Source: CAYRTD01 sp964426915 (GTDB lineage Bacteria > Bacteroidota > Bacteroidia > Bacteroidales > GCA-2748055). Taken from it: a stretch of 21,356 nucleotides of DNA. The notes under the pieces are model-generated. The model was given only the letters and a program-made list of their open reading frames with translations. It did no database searches and was not told the origin of the DNA. Each line of letters begins with the position of its first letter. Position 1 is the first letter of the stretch. This document shows positions 1-8,199 of this stretch, piece by piece. A program made the position numbers and the translations under genes. The DNA lies in assembly GCA_964426915.1 (NCBI GenBank), contig CAYRTD010000065.1, forward strand, positions 1 through 21,356. The letters run 5' to 3'.

Positions 1-123
1 CTTTTTAGTCCCCAGCAAATAGTTTGCGATAAACAAAAAATAACTGGAGAATTGGCACTTTTAAATAAAAGAGTTGCATATAAGACACACTCAAGAAGAA
101 TGAATGCTTTCAGATTGATTTAA
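1..123 (+). CDS. 3' end of an unrecognised protein gene (partial)
   Basis: Frame 1 is open from the first base to a TAA at 121-123, giving the last 40 codons of a protein whose start lies outside the window. The tail is basic (it contains NKRVAYKTHSRRMNAF) with no membrane segment or motif I recognise. The stop lies 20 bases before the ATG of the TSUP transporter on the same strand, which suggests the two are co-transcribed. It could be a chance open frame, but the tight spacing and lack of other coding content favour a real gene end. Confidence 0.5.
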   Translation, partial: LFSPQQIVCDKQKITGELALLNKRVAYKTHSRRMNAFRLI

Positions 124-143
124 TTTAAGGAACTGTTGAAAAT

Positions 144-893
144 ATGGAATGGTATATATATGTTCTGATTGTGCTTGCCGGAATATTTGCCGGATTTATA
201 AATACGCTTGCCGGAAGTGGATCTCTGATCACACTTCCTTTGCTGATTGCACTGGGCTTACCGGCAAACGTGGCAAACGGGACCAACAGAATTGCTATAT
301 TGCTTCAAAATGTCGTTGGCGTTAGTAGTTTCAGGTATCAGAAAATACTGGATTTCAGAAGCTCTGTCAAATTAGTGATACCGGCGGTTATCGGTTCTGT
401 TCTGGGTGCCTTTATTGCAGTTGATATAAACGAGGAAATCATGAGAAAGACCATAGGAGGTCTTTTGCTTTTCATGTTTTTCGTTATCCTTTGGAAACCT
501 TCACGATGGTTACGTGAACAACAGGGAAAGTCTCCTCTGCCGTACTGGATCAGAGCGATAATTTTTTTTGTTATAGGAATTTACGGTGGTTTTATTCAGG
601 CCGGTGTTGGGGTATTTCTTCTGTCGGGGCTGGTTCTCGGAGCCGGTTATGATCTGGTAAAGGCCAATGCGGTAAAGGTTTTGATAATTTTGATCTATAC
701 TGCTTTTGCTCTTTCGGTCTTTATTCTCAACGACCAGGTAAATTACAGCTATGGGCTTATTCTTGCAGCAGGAAATATGACAGGTGCTTTTCTGGGTGCG
801 CGGGTTGCTGTTAAATGGGGACCTAAATTCGTAAGATATTTGCTACTGGCTACGATAATAATTGCTTCTGCCAAGATGCTCGGATTATTCTAG
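144..893 (+). CDS. TSUP-family (TauE/SafE) membrane anion permease
   Basis: The 249-residue protein is almost entirely hydrophobic, with about eight predicted membrane helices in two halves. The first half has the family-typical start (GFINTLAGSGSLITLPLL, residues ~17-34), with glycine-rich helices and a conserved N-G-T-N-R segment near residues 45-49. The second half repeats the pattern (GGFIQAGVGVFLLSGLVLG, from about residue 150). TSUP proteins move sulfite, sulfonates or related organic anions across the inner membrane; the substrate cannot be read from the sequence. Start: ATG 20 bases after the preceding stop. Its TAG stop at 891-893 overlaps the stop of the convergent TonB-like gene. 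No sulfur-metabolism neighbour is visible. Confidence 0.88.
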   Translation: MEWYIYVLIVLAGIFAGFINTLAGSGSLITLPLLIALGLPANVANGTNRIAILLQNVVGVSSFRYQKILDFRSSVKLVIPAVIGSVLGAFIAVDINEEIMRKTIGGLLLFMFFVILWKPSRWLREQQGKSPLPYWIRAIIFFVIGIYGGFIQAGVGVFLLSGLVLGAGYDLVKANAVKVLIILIYTAFALSVFILNDQVNYSYGLILAAGNMTGAFLGARVAVKWGPKFVRYLLLATIIIASAKMLGLF

Positions 894-1786
894 GGATCTA
901 TGATGTAACGGATCCAGCCTCTTTGTCTGAATTTATCTGCACTTGTAAATTTAGCCATCTTTGCAGCCTTAATAACTGCTTTACTTATACAATCATCAAG
1001 ATAAGTGGCTTCAGCAATGATGGGATCGCCAACAACATTTCCTTCATTATCCACATCTATCTGAACCTTAATAATTATCCTTCCTGTAACATCTTCACAA
1101 TTAGCAATAAAAGGTTTGGGCCAACTTCCCCTCCCTTTACGGTCGCCGAGACCATAGGATATTCCATTTCCGAGTCCGCCACCATCACCATAATTATCAA
1201 CACCCGGGCTCCCCTGTGGACTTCCCTGGTTCCCGGTTCCTCCTGCTTCGCCCTGAGATTCGCTACCGGTTCCCACTCCTTTATTTCCAAAAGCGCTTTC
1301 TCCCATTTTCCGGAGGGCCTCTGCTTTTTCGACCTTTTCTCTCTCAATACGCTGTCTTTCCAGTTCCGCTTGTCTTTGCCTTTCTTTTTCCAGTTCTATT
1401 TCCCTGCGTTTTTCCGCTTCAATCTTTTGCTGCCGGATTTCCTCGGGAGTAGGTTTGTTTTCTTTGACCGGAGATTCCTCAAAATCCTGTACTTGTTCTT
1501 CAACCTCCTGTTTCTGAACGGGTTCTGCAACCGGTGGTGTTTCTTCCACAACAGGGACAGGATCTTCACTTATTTCTTCTGGAACCGTTTCCTGCTCACC
1601 GCCCTGAGTTTCATCACCTGCAGGTTCCACATCCCCAAATCCGGTAAAATCGGTACCGAAATTCACAAGAATACCTTCCTCTTCCGGCGGCGGATCAGGA
1701 TAACTGAAGCCGAAAAAGATCAGGAGGATGGCAATCAGTGCATGAAATATTGTTGTTCCTATTAAACCGTCTTTTTTTAGGTTCAT
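890..1786 (-). CDS. TonB/TolA-like energy transducer
   Basis: 298 residues. A short cytoplasmic start is followed by one membrane anchor (residues ~8-27), a proline/glutamate-rich periplasmic stretch (31-115), a highly charged helix rich in E, K, R and Q (~115-160), a glycine-rich linker (~165-220), and a C-terminal TonB-type domain (~222-298) with the pattern GRIIIKVQIDVDNEGNV, the usual beta-alpha-beta fold. It should span the periplasm and pass proton-motive energy from the ExbB/ExbD motor to an outer-membrane partner. The long charged helix is TolA-like, so a Tol-type role is possible. Cys230 and Cys266 in the C-terminal domain could form a disulfide. It is the last gene of the exb operon, starting two bases after the second ExbD stop. 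Confidence 0.85.
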   Translation of the reverse strand: MNLKKDGLIGTTIFHALIAILLIFFGFSYPDPPPEEEGILVNFGTDFTGFGDVEPAGDETQGGEQETVPEEISEDPVPVVEETPPVAEPVQKQEVEEQVQDFEESPVKENKPTPEEIRQQKIEAEKRREIELEKERQRQAELERQRIEREKVEKAEALRKMGESAFGNKGVGTGSESQGEAGGTGNQGSPQGSPGVDNYGDGGGLGNGISYGLGDRKGRGSWPKPFIANCEDVTGRIIIKVQIDVDNEGNVVGDPIIAEATYLDDCISKAVIKAAKMAKFTSADKFRQRGWIRYIIDP

Positions 1787-1788
1787 AA

Positions 1789-2187
1789 TTATTCAGGTTT
1801 AGTACCTAAAATTACTTTAAACTTTAGCCTTTTCGCGAGTTCGATAAAGTCTGTTACCTGATCCCAGCTCAGATTTTCATCTGCATTTAATCTTACGGTA
1901 ACGGGCTGAGTTTCTTTTTCTGAAATTTCTTCTCTCAAACGGCTTTCAAGTTCTGAAAGAGGTACTTCATCTCCATCCACAAAATATTCTCTGTTCCGGG
2001 TAATTGATACATTCATTTCCGGGCTTGAAATCGTCTGGTTATTACTCGGTGGAAGATCTACATTCATTGCGCCCGGAATAATAAGGGTTGATACAAGCAT
2101 GAAAAATATCAACAGCAGGAATACTATATCTGTCATTCCCGACATGGCAAAATTAATATTTCGCTTGTGTCTTGAGGTTATCGCCAT
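1789..2187 (-). CDS. exbD: ExbD/TolR-family proton channel subunit, second copy
   Basis: 132 residues, normal for ExbD. A short cytoplasmic tail is followed by a single membrane helix (~17-38) containing the motif MTDIVFLLLIFFM. Asp20 matches the conserved membrane aspartate that carries protons in ExbD/TolR. The periplasmic part (~40-132) has the usual small mixed fold ending in a FKVILGT strand. With ExbB it forms the inner-membrane motor that drives the TonB-like protein. The first 40 residues are very similar to the neighbouring ExbD while the periplasmic parts differ, so the two probably form a mixed dimer or serve different partners. It sits between exbD copy 1 and the tonB-like gene with two-base spacers on each side. 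Confidence 0.92.
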   Translation of the reverse strand: MAITSRHKRNINFAMSGMTDIVFLLLIFFMLVSTLIIPGAMNVDLPPSNNQTISSPEMNVSITRNREYFVDGDEVPLSELESRLREEISEKETQPVTVRLNADENLSWDQVTDFIELAKRLKFKVILGTKPE

Positions 2188-2189
2188 AA

Positions 2190-2579
2190 TTATTTTTCCT
2201 TCAGTACAACTTTGATGTTGTTTTTTGCTGCAATGTTCATTACCCTTACAGATTCTTTTACCGTTGCTTTAGCTTCAATTATAAATGTAACGGTAGGTTC
2301 AGGCTGACCTGAAAGCTTACTTAGTAAAAGGGTTTCAAGGTTTTCATAAGCAATAATCCTGCCATCAAGGGCTACTTGTCCGTTTTGTTTAATCTCTACG
2401 ACAGGAATAGTTTGTGGAACTTCCACATTCTGACCTCTCTGAGGAAATAAAAGCTTTAAAGCATTCGGGGCAAGAAGGGTAGAGGTAAGCATAAAGAATA
2501 TTAGTAAGAGGAATACAATATCTGTCATTCCCGACATACTAAAATTCAGACTTGCTTTATGTTTTGTGCTAATAGCCAT
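2190..2579 (-). CDS. exbD: ExbD/TolR-family proton channel subunit, first copy
   Basis: 129 residues. Layout is that of ExbD: cytoplasmic tail, one membrane helix (~17-38) with MTDIVFLLLIFFM and the proton-carrying Asp20, then a periplasmic domain ending in KVVLKEK. It follows the exbB gene by two bases. The helix is nearly the same as in copy 2, and the DNA over this part is also very close, which indicates a tandem duplication. The periplasmic domain has diverged (PQTIPVVEIKQNGQVALDG), which is where specificity for the TonB-like partner would lie. Paired ExbDs behind one ExbB are common in Bacteroidota. Confidence 0.92.
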   Translation of the reverse strand: MAISTKHKASLNFSMSGMTDIVFLLLIFFMLTSTLLAPNALKLLFPQRGQNVEVPQTIPVVEIKQNGQVALDGRIIAYENLETLLLSKLSGQPEPTVTFIIEAKATVKESVRVMNIAAKNNIKVVLKEK

Positions 2580-2581
2580 AA

Positions 2582-3268
2582 TTATGCCGGTTCATTCAGC
2601 AGATCCATAAATTCTGTTGTGCTGGCTTCCAGATTATTAACTACTTTTTCAACCTTTGCCACAAGTATATTATATGCGAAAAATGCAATGACTCCTACAA
2701 TTAATCCAGCAACTGTGGTTATCAGTGCTGTATATATTCCCTGAGATAACTGGCCGACATTAATATTATTTCCGGCATTTGACATCTCCATAAAGGCCTG
2801 AACCATTCCAATCACTGTCCCCAGGAATCCCAGCATAGGGGCTCCTCCGGATACTGTTGCCAGTGTAGGTAAACCCTTTTCAAGTTTGTATATTTCCAGG
2901 CGGCCTACGTTTTCAATGGCAGCGCTTACATCGTTTAAAGGACGTCCGATCCTGCTGATGCCTTTTTCAATCATTCTGGCAACAGGGTTTTCTGTAGACT
3001 GACAGAGGGTACGTGCTGCATCCACCTTACCGTCCATGATATAATCACGGATTCGGTTCATAAAATTCATATCTACTTTTCTCGCTTTATTGATTGCAAA
3101 ATATCTTTCAAAAAAGATATAGACAGCAACGATTGAGAGAAGTATAATGGGAAGCATTACCCATCCGCCTTTCATAGCAAGGGAAAGAAATGTTTCTTCA
3201 CTTGTACCGGTTGATTCCAGCTCTGTTGTTTCAGTCGTAACGACCTGCAAAATGGTCAGTATATTCAT
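2582..3268 (-). CDS. exbB: ExbB/TolQ/MotA-family proton channel protein
   Basis: 228 residues. A short N-terminal extension is followed by membrane helix 1 (~34-54), a cytoplasmic loop (~58-130), and helices 2 and 3 (~134-156 and ~177-200). The region around GGAPMLGFLGTVIGMVQAF and the TALITTVAGLIVG helix are the conserved MotA/TolQ/ExbB channel segments. It forms the pentameric inner-membrane ring through which ExbD couples proton flow to movement of the TonB-like protein. First gene of the four-gene operon; ATG at 3266-3268. The 137 bases upstream contain no exact TAnnTTTG box, so the operon may be read through from tamB or use an unseen promoter. Confidence 0.92.
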   Translation of the reverse strand: MNILTILQVVTTETTELESTGTSEETFLSLAMKGGWVMLPIILLSIVAVYIFFERYFAINKARKVDMNFMNRIRDYIMDGKVDAARTLCQSTENPVARMIEKGISRIGRPLNDVSAAIENVGRLEIYKLEKGLPTLATVSGGAPMLGFLGTVIGMVQAFMEMSNAGNNINVGQLSQGIYTALITTVAGLIVGVIAFFAYNILVAKVEKVVNNLEASTTEFMDLLNEPA

Positions 3269-3331
3269 AGTTTATTTCAATTTTGAGCGAATATATAAAA
3301 AAAACGGGATAATTGTTTTTGTATTATATCC

Positions 3332-3356
3332 ACTGTTATAAAAAGTTAATAACAGT
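3332..3356. repeat. Perfect 8-bp inverted repeat between tamB and exbB
   Basis: Arms ACTGTTAT (3332-3339) and ATAACAGT (3349-3356) are exact reverse complements separated by nine AT-rich bases. On the minus strand it lies after the tamB stop and about 64 bases before the exbB start. No T-run follows directly on either strand, so it is not a clear intrinsic terminator; an operator or a weak hairpin is as likely. Confidence 0.45.
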
Positions 3357-3405
3357 CCGGGGTTTCCTCCAGATTGACCGCCGGAATAATACGAAGAGCT
3401 TTTGA

Positions 3406-6400
3406 TTATTCTTTGATCATTGTAGTTTCCTCTTCTTTTTCTGTTTCTTTTCTTCTTGTGAATAAACTGAAGAGAGCATCTCTATACCTTTTCAGCAGTT
3501 CTCCAAAGCTGTCAAAGTCTTCGCGGTAAAATACACCCACACCTTGTGTATAAGGGGAGGTCTGAAAAAGTAAATTGTCATTTGCCCGGTTGAAAGCCTT
3601 TAAATGGAGTTTGCCGTTTTCGGTAATTTTAAAGTCAATATCGAAATCACCAACGATATTATTGGGATTTGTTGCAGCAGATGTCCGGGTCGTCTGATCA
3701 CCCCTGACATCCAGGTTTCCATTTATGGATATACGGTCATCAAGGATCTGTGTGCTCAGGGCGACTTCCAGTTCATCGGTTGTGATCTGGTCGCCGGGAC
3801 GATAATTGAGCCCGATGTCGAAATCTTTCGAGATCTGGCTTAGCAAATGGCTAAGCTGATTTGAAAGAAGTTCGGATGTTGCTACTCCGGCCATATTAGC
3901 TGTACTCCCTGAGCCTGAGCCACTAACAAATGCTTCGCCCGGATTCAGGCTCATAAAGTTATTCATTACCAGAAGAGATATAAACTGCTTGAGTTTTTCT
4001 TCTTCAGTGTTGATTGAATTACTGACAATATTTCTGGTCTGCTGATCGGTAGTGGGTAGTACGATATCGGTCTGAATGTTGGGTTTAAGTAGTTTTCCAG
4101 TCATAATTATCTGACATTCTACCGGTATTCGCTGTTTTAACCTGTCGTCGGCTTCAGGTGAAAGTGTAGAAACGGAGGTTCGCAACTTGTATACAGCCTT
4201 AAGATTGATGTTGGCATCTGCCGGGTCACCATTCCATGACAGAGTACCCCCTGGCTCAACCTGAAGCTTTTTGTTGATCAGATTCTGAAGAGTAAAAAGA
4301 TAATCCCCCTCCTGAATAACCATGTCCCCGTACATTTCAAATTTCCCCAGAGTGTTTATCGACATAGTGAGGTTGCCGTTTCCTCTTCCCTGTAGAATAT
4401 CACCAATTCTTGGGTCGAAAATAATTTGTACTTCTGCATCCGGAGTTATTTCCAGATTAAAATCCATAGTAAGGCCCTTAAGATTTACCTCATACTCCGG
4501 TTCTTCTTTTTGATTTTCTATTTTTTCATCTGATGTGTTTACAAACCGGATAAAATCATTTTCATTTACTTCCTCTGAGCGATCCAGGGGAATATTAAAG
4601 ACTGAATTCCTCTCGGTTTTTGCATTGATTTCCATATGAAGATTATCCGGTGGACCGCTGAACTTCACTATACCGGAGGCCAGTACACTTCCGTGAAACA
4701 ATTCGTTATCCGCCTGGGTTGTATTGAGGAACCAAAAACCTGTTGTTGAGATATTCAGGTTAAGATAAAAGTCGCTGAAATTTTTATTAGTCACCGATCC
4801 GGAAGCAAGAGCGATATTACCCCTTTCGTCTGTCAGTGTGAAGTCATTTAGAATCACATTGTTATCTTTTATACTAACCCTGTCAGTGAAGGAGTATCGG
4901 GTTTGGAGATAATTTACCATGGCAGAGGCTTTAAAAAAACTGATCTCACCATTTACCCTCGGTTTTTCAGTGGTGCCTTTGAAGACAAGCTTTCCTTTTC
5001 CCAGACCTTTGATGTCTGAAACCAGTTTGCTTGACAGAGGTTCAAAAGCGGAAAGCCTAATCTTATCAAAATCGACATCAAAATCAATATTTTTTTCATT
5101 CGGGAAGTAATCTCCGTCAATTTTAAAGATTTGCGTTACTCCTTTAACAGAAGAAGCGAGAATGTGTATACCCTTAACATCGTTTTTCCATTGTGCCCGG
5201 ATATTTCCCTGTCCAAAATCCTGCTCGTTTATATAAAAATCATTCATTATTAAATCTGAAAGGAATACAGGATTTTGATAAGGGTTGATCAAACTCGCCT
5301 GTCCGGAGAGGGTTCCTCCTAATTTTAGCTTCAGTTCACCTGTAAACAGATTTAATGTTGCCAGGTCCAGTTCACGGAAATTTGCAGCCAGCCTTGAACC
5401 GGTTTTATGTGAAATTTCTCCTGCCAGGATAAGTGCCTGATTATGATTACTGATGATGAATGAATCGATCTTTACAGCACTGGAATCAATGTTAACTTTA
5501 CTGGCTGCGATATTCCACACTGTATCGTTAAAAACAATAAATGAAGGTTGCAGTTCCACCGCTATTTTTTTATTACCGGAAATTCGGTTGGTGGACAAGC
5601 CTGCCTTAAGATTTAAGTTTCCGCTATAGACAGGTTTGTTGATGCTACTCCAGGAGATTCCTGTTGTAAGCGTATCCTTAATAAGCTTACCTGAAATGTT
5701 AAAATTATCAATACCAAGATCCTCATTAACCGTTAAATGATTAGATACTCCCGTATATTCAATACTTTCAGAATCACTTTCGGCGATCAGTTGTAGTTTA
5801 GTCCAGTAATTATCCTTGTAGCCTGCTGATGAAATATCTGCAGTTATTGCCAGGTCGTTTTCGGCCGGATTAAAATGTCCGCTTATGAAGGAGTTATCGC
5901 CAAGAAAAAAATCACGGGTAAAAAACCGTGCAACATTTTCGACCTCCTTAAAATGAAAGGAAAAGTCGAGTTCAGTCTCATCAATAAAACTATCATCAAA
6001 CCGCATTGCTGTGTCATTTGTTAATGCAGGGAGATAGTTAGCGGTAAGCTTTAATATAGATCCGGGGATCTTACTATAATTAAAACGCCCGTAGACATCT
6101 GCATCCAGAACATCGGAACGGATCTCGAGAAGGGATGAATTTCCTGAGTTTTCAGCCCTTAGATTAAGATCGTATATTTGTATCTGTTCGCCGGATCTCT
6201 GAAAAAATGAATTCACCAGCTTGATTTCCCCATTAATGCTGTCCGGATGAATCCCTGAAAAATCCGATTCAAGAAGGAAGGACACAAAATAAGAAGGGTC
6301 CGTTCTGTTTAAGTGCAGGTAATAAGGCCTCAACCTGCTTACATCTGCAATAAAATTAAATTTAGGCTGTTCTGAAGAGAAGTCCACTTTTCCCTGAAAA

Positions 6401-7878
6401 TCCATATGAATGTTGGGATCACTTACAGCCATAGAACCATCAAAAGTTTCTTCTGTTATAAATCCTTCCAGGCTAATATTCTTGTAATCGTAACCATACA
6501 ACTCCAAATGATTTATCTTTCCATTAAGATCGGCTGAAATTTCTTTTTTTTGAAATAAGCCGTCAACTTCTGCAGAAATACTTATATTTCCAAGGCGGTC
6601 CTCATTATTTGGAATAATGCTACCCAAAGCAAACGAATTGGTTTTGAAGCTTCCCCTGTAAATAAGTCCCCCGAAATTATCAGGCTTCAGGAGAATGTCC
6701 GTGGAAATCGCGCCAAGACTGGTGCCGAAGCGGCCATAGGTTACAAAATCGTCATAATATCCTGTAAATTTCCCACTATAGGTGATGGTACCCAAGGCTT
6801 TAAAATTATCCGGTATTTTCAGTCTTTTTTTTTCCGGAAGATGTATTTTTTGAATATCCCCGATTGTTGTCTGTAACATATCAATGTTAAAATGAATAAA
6901 GGTTTCGGAAATATCCGGAAGACCTATCATATTCAGACTTCCTCCGAGAAAAGTGTGATCGCTGAATGCTATCAGTATATTGTTGGCCGACATATCACTG
7001 ATCTTACCATCGGCTCTTCCTGAGATCCTTAAGGTCTCGTTAAAATCATCCATTCCTGCTGAAAAATAGCCAATATCCGCAAAATTAACTGACGATGACC
7101 GAAGACTGAAATCAATGTCAACCTGATTGACAAAATCAGAAAAATCTCGGTAAGATTCAAAATTAAACAGAATGGCGTTGGCACTTACATTTGAAAGGGG
7201 GGTTTCTATATAGACATTATTATAATGCATATGGTGTTTACTCAGACTAAGCCTGGAGTTAAGATTTGTAAGCTTAAAACCGGATTTTTCAGTGCACTCG
7301 AGCCTTTTTATGTCGAAGCTAACTGTATCTCCTGATTTTATCAGATCACTAATCCTGATATTTAAATCTTTAAGGTCCATGGAAGTATAGTCGATGGGGG
7401 AGCCTTTTTTTTCTTTATAAGGATCAGTAAAACGGAACCGGGAATTATCAAGCTGGATATTAGTAAATTCCAGCTTCCATTTTTCCGATTCAGGCTTGTC
7501 CGGATTCCTTATTTCATCGATTATGAAATTAAGGTTAATGCCTGTTGAATCTGTTGCAACAAAGTGTATGTCAGCTTCTTTAAGGGTAATTCTTTTTATT
7601 CCGATTTCTTTTTTTGCCCGGTTAAATTTATTCAATGTCACTTTAACTTTGTCACTGAATAGAAGCGTGTCGCCATTTAAATCTTCCAGGTAAACATCTT
7701 TTAACTGAAAACGATTGAAGAAAGTAATGGAAATATCCTTTACATTTATAGCCGTACCAAAATATTCTGAGATTTCTGAAGTGATATAATTGGAGAGCTT
7801 ATTCTGAATTTTTTTATTTTGAAGGAACAACAGTGCCGTTGCCGGCACAGTGATAAAGACCAGTAGCAGAATAAGCAA
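3406..7878 (-). CDS. tamB: TamB-like AsmA/DUF490 translocation and assembly module protein
   Basis: At least 1490 residues: an N-terminal membrane anchor, an AsmA-like start (residues ~30-90, with a SITFFNRFQLKDVYLEDL pattern), then about 1000 residues of repeating beta-strand segments that would build a hydrophobic groove across the periplasm. The C-terminal DUF490/TamB domain (~1080-1450) includes GRGNGNLTMSINTLGKF and QEGDYLFTLQNL. TamB proteins bridge the inner membrane and an outer-membrane Omp85 protein and are linked to outer-membrane protein assembly or phospholipid transport. The divergent tsaD neighbour is a familiar arrangement in Bacteroidota. The coordinates begin at a TTG (7876-7878), but the open frame extends upstream with no ATG or GTG. 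The real start may be further up, near 7912-7914, where an ATA codon precedes a typical KLKIIKKF lead-in to the membrane helix. Confidence 0.88.
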   Translation of the reverse strand: MLILLLVFITVPATALLFLQNKKIQNKLSNYITSEISEYFGTAINVKDISITFFNRFQLKDVYLEDLNGDTLLFSDKVKVTLNKFNRAKKEIGIKRITLKEADIHFVATDSTGINLNFIIDEIRNPDKPESEKWKLEFTNIQLDNSRFRFTDPYKEKKGSPIDYTSMDLKDLNIRISDLIKSGDTVSFDIKRLECTEKSGFKLTNLNSRLSLSKHHMHYNNVYIETPLSNVSANAILFNFESYRDFSDFVNQVDIDFSLRSSSVNFADIGYFSAGMDDFNETLRISGRADGKISDMSANNILIAFSDHTFLGGSLNMIGLPDISETFIHFNIDMLQTTIGDIQKIHLPEKKRLKIPDNFKALGTITYSGKFTGYYDDFVTYGRFGTSLGAISTDILLKPDNFGGLIYRGSFKTNSFALGSIIPNNEDRLGNISISAEVDGLFQKKEISADLNGKINHLELYGYDYKNISLEGFITEETFDGSMAVSDPNIHMDFQGKVDFSSEQPKFNFIADVSRLRPYYLHLNRTDPSYFVSFLLESDFSGIHPDSINGEIKLVNSFFQRSGEQIQIYDLNLRAENSGNSSLLEIRSDVLDADVYGRFNYSKIPGSILKLTANYLPALTNDTAMRFDDSFIDETELDFSFHFKEVENVARFFTRDFFLGDNSFISGHFNPAENDLAITADISSAGYKDNYWTKLQLIAESDSESIEYTGVSNHLTVNEDLGIDNFNISGKLIKDTLTTGISWSSINKPVYSGNLNLKAGLSTNRISGNKKIAVELQPSFIVFNDTVWNIAASKVNIDSSAVKIDSFIISNHNQALILAGEISHKTGSRLAANFRELDLATLNLFTGELKLKLGGTLSGQASLINPYQNPVFLSDLIMNDFYINEQDFGQGNIRAQWKNDVKGIHILASSVKGVTQIFKIDGDYFPNEKNIDFDVDFDKIRLSAFEPLSSKLVSDIKGLGKGKLVFKGTTEKPRVNGEISFFKASAMVNYLQTRYSFTDRVSIKDNNVILNDFTLTDERGNIALASGSVTNKNFSDFYLNLNISTTGFWFLNTTQADNELFHGSVLASGIVKFSGPPDNLHMEINAKTERNSVFNIPLDRSEEVNENDFIRFVNTSDEKIENQKEEPEYEVNLKGLTMDFNLEITPDAEVQIIFDPRIGDILQGRGNGNLTMSINTLGKFEMYGDMVIQEGDYLFTLQNLINKKLQVEPGGTLSWNGDPADANINLKAVYKLRTSVSTLSPEADDRLKQRIPVECQIIMTGKLLKPNIQTDIVLPTTDQQTRNIVSNSINTEEEKLKQFISLLVMNNFMSLNPGEAFVSGSGSGSTANMAGVATSELLSNQLSHLLSQISKDFDIGLNYRPGDQITTDELEVALSTQILDDRISINGNLDVRGDQTTRTSAATNPNNIVGDFDIDFKITENGKLHLKAFNRANDNLLFQTSPYTQGVGVFYREDFDSFGELLKRYRDALFSLFTRRKETEKEEETTMIKE

Positions 7879-8170
7879 TATTTTTACAAATTTTTTAATG
7901 ATTTTCAGCTTTATTTTTAAGTTTAACGCAAAAAAACGAAAAATATTTAAATAGTTAGGTGTAACATCATGTTATTTTCTGAACATTCAGACAGTTAAGT
8001 TTTTCGCAAGCTTCCGTTTAACTACGGGCCATCTTTGATCCCAAACATTATCTTCGCTGAGCTCACCTCCAATTGGGAGTTCGGTTATGATCCGAACGTT
8101 TTTACTTTATTGAAAGTCTTTATGTATCATATCCGTATTATCCTTTTCTTTCTCTTTCCTGTAATCTGAT
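7879..8170. other. Divergent tamB/tsaD intergenic region
   Basis: About 290 bases. The part next to tamB is probably the missing start of its membrane anchor (frame open from 7971 downward). The middle (7987-8106) has higher GC and a minus-strand open stretch of 39 codons lacking a start codon. It also holds a 6-bp hairpin (8079-8097). I see no exact -7 promoter box for tamB here; the nearest is TAATGTTTG on the minus strand near 8042-8050, which has one spacer base too many. Confidence 0.4.
8079..8105 (+). terminator. Possible intrinsic terminator-like hairpin
   Basis: GTTCGG (8079-8084) pairs with CCGAAC (8092-8097) around a seven-base loop, followed by GTTTTTAC on the plus strand. The form resembles a weak intrinsic terminator, yet no rightward gene ends just before it, so it might end a short leader transcript or be a chance structure. 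Confidence 0.25.
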
Positions 8171-8178
8171 TATATTTG
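8171..8178 (+). promoter_or_regulatory. Bacteroidota -7 box for tsaD
   Basis: TATATTTG matches TAnnTTTG exactly and lies 21 bases before the ATG at 8200. The expected -33 position holds only a T-rich stretch (TTTT at 8144-8147). It argues that the in-frame TTG at 8176, which overlaps this box, is not the tsaD start. Confidence 0.55.
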
Positions 8179-8199
8179 TACAATAATCATTCCGAACAT

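Noticed and set aside
923..1765. A 280-codon open frame on the plus strand
   Set aside because: It is antisense to the TonB-like gene, whose domains are clear. Its translation is Phe/Ser/Leu-rich low-complexity sequence, as expected opposite a Glu/Lys-rich coding strand.
8176..8199. TTG start for tsaD eight codons upstream of the ATG
   Set aside because: The TTG overlaps an exact TAnnTTTG promoter box, and the ATG at 8200 gives the normal TsaD N-terminus.
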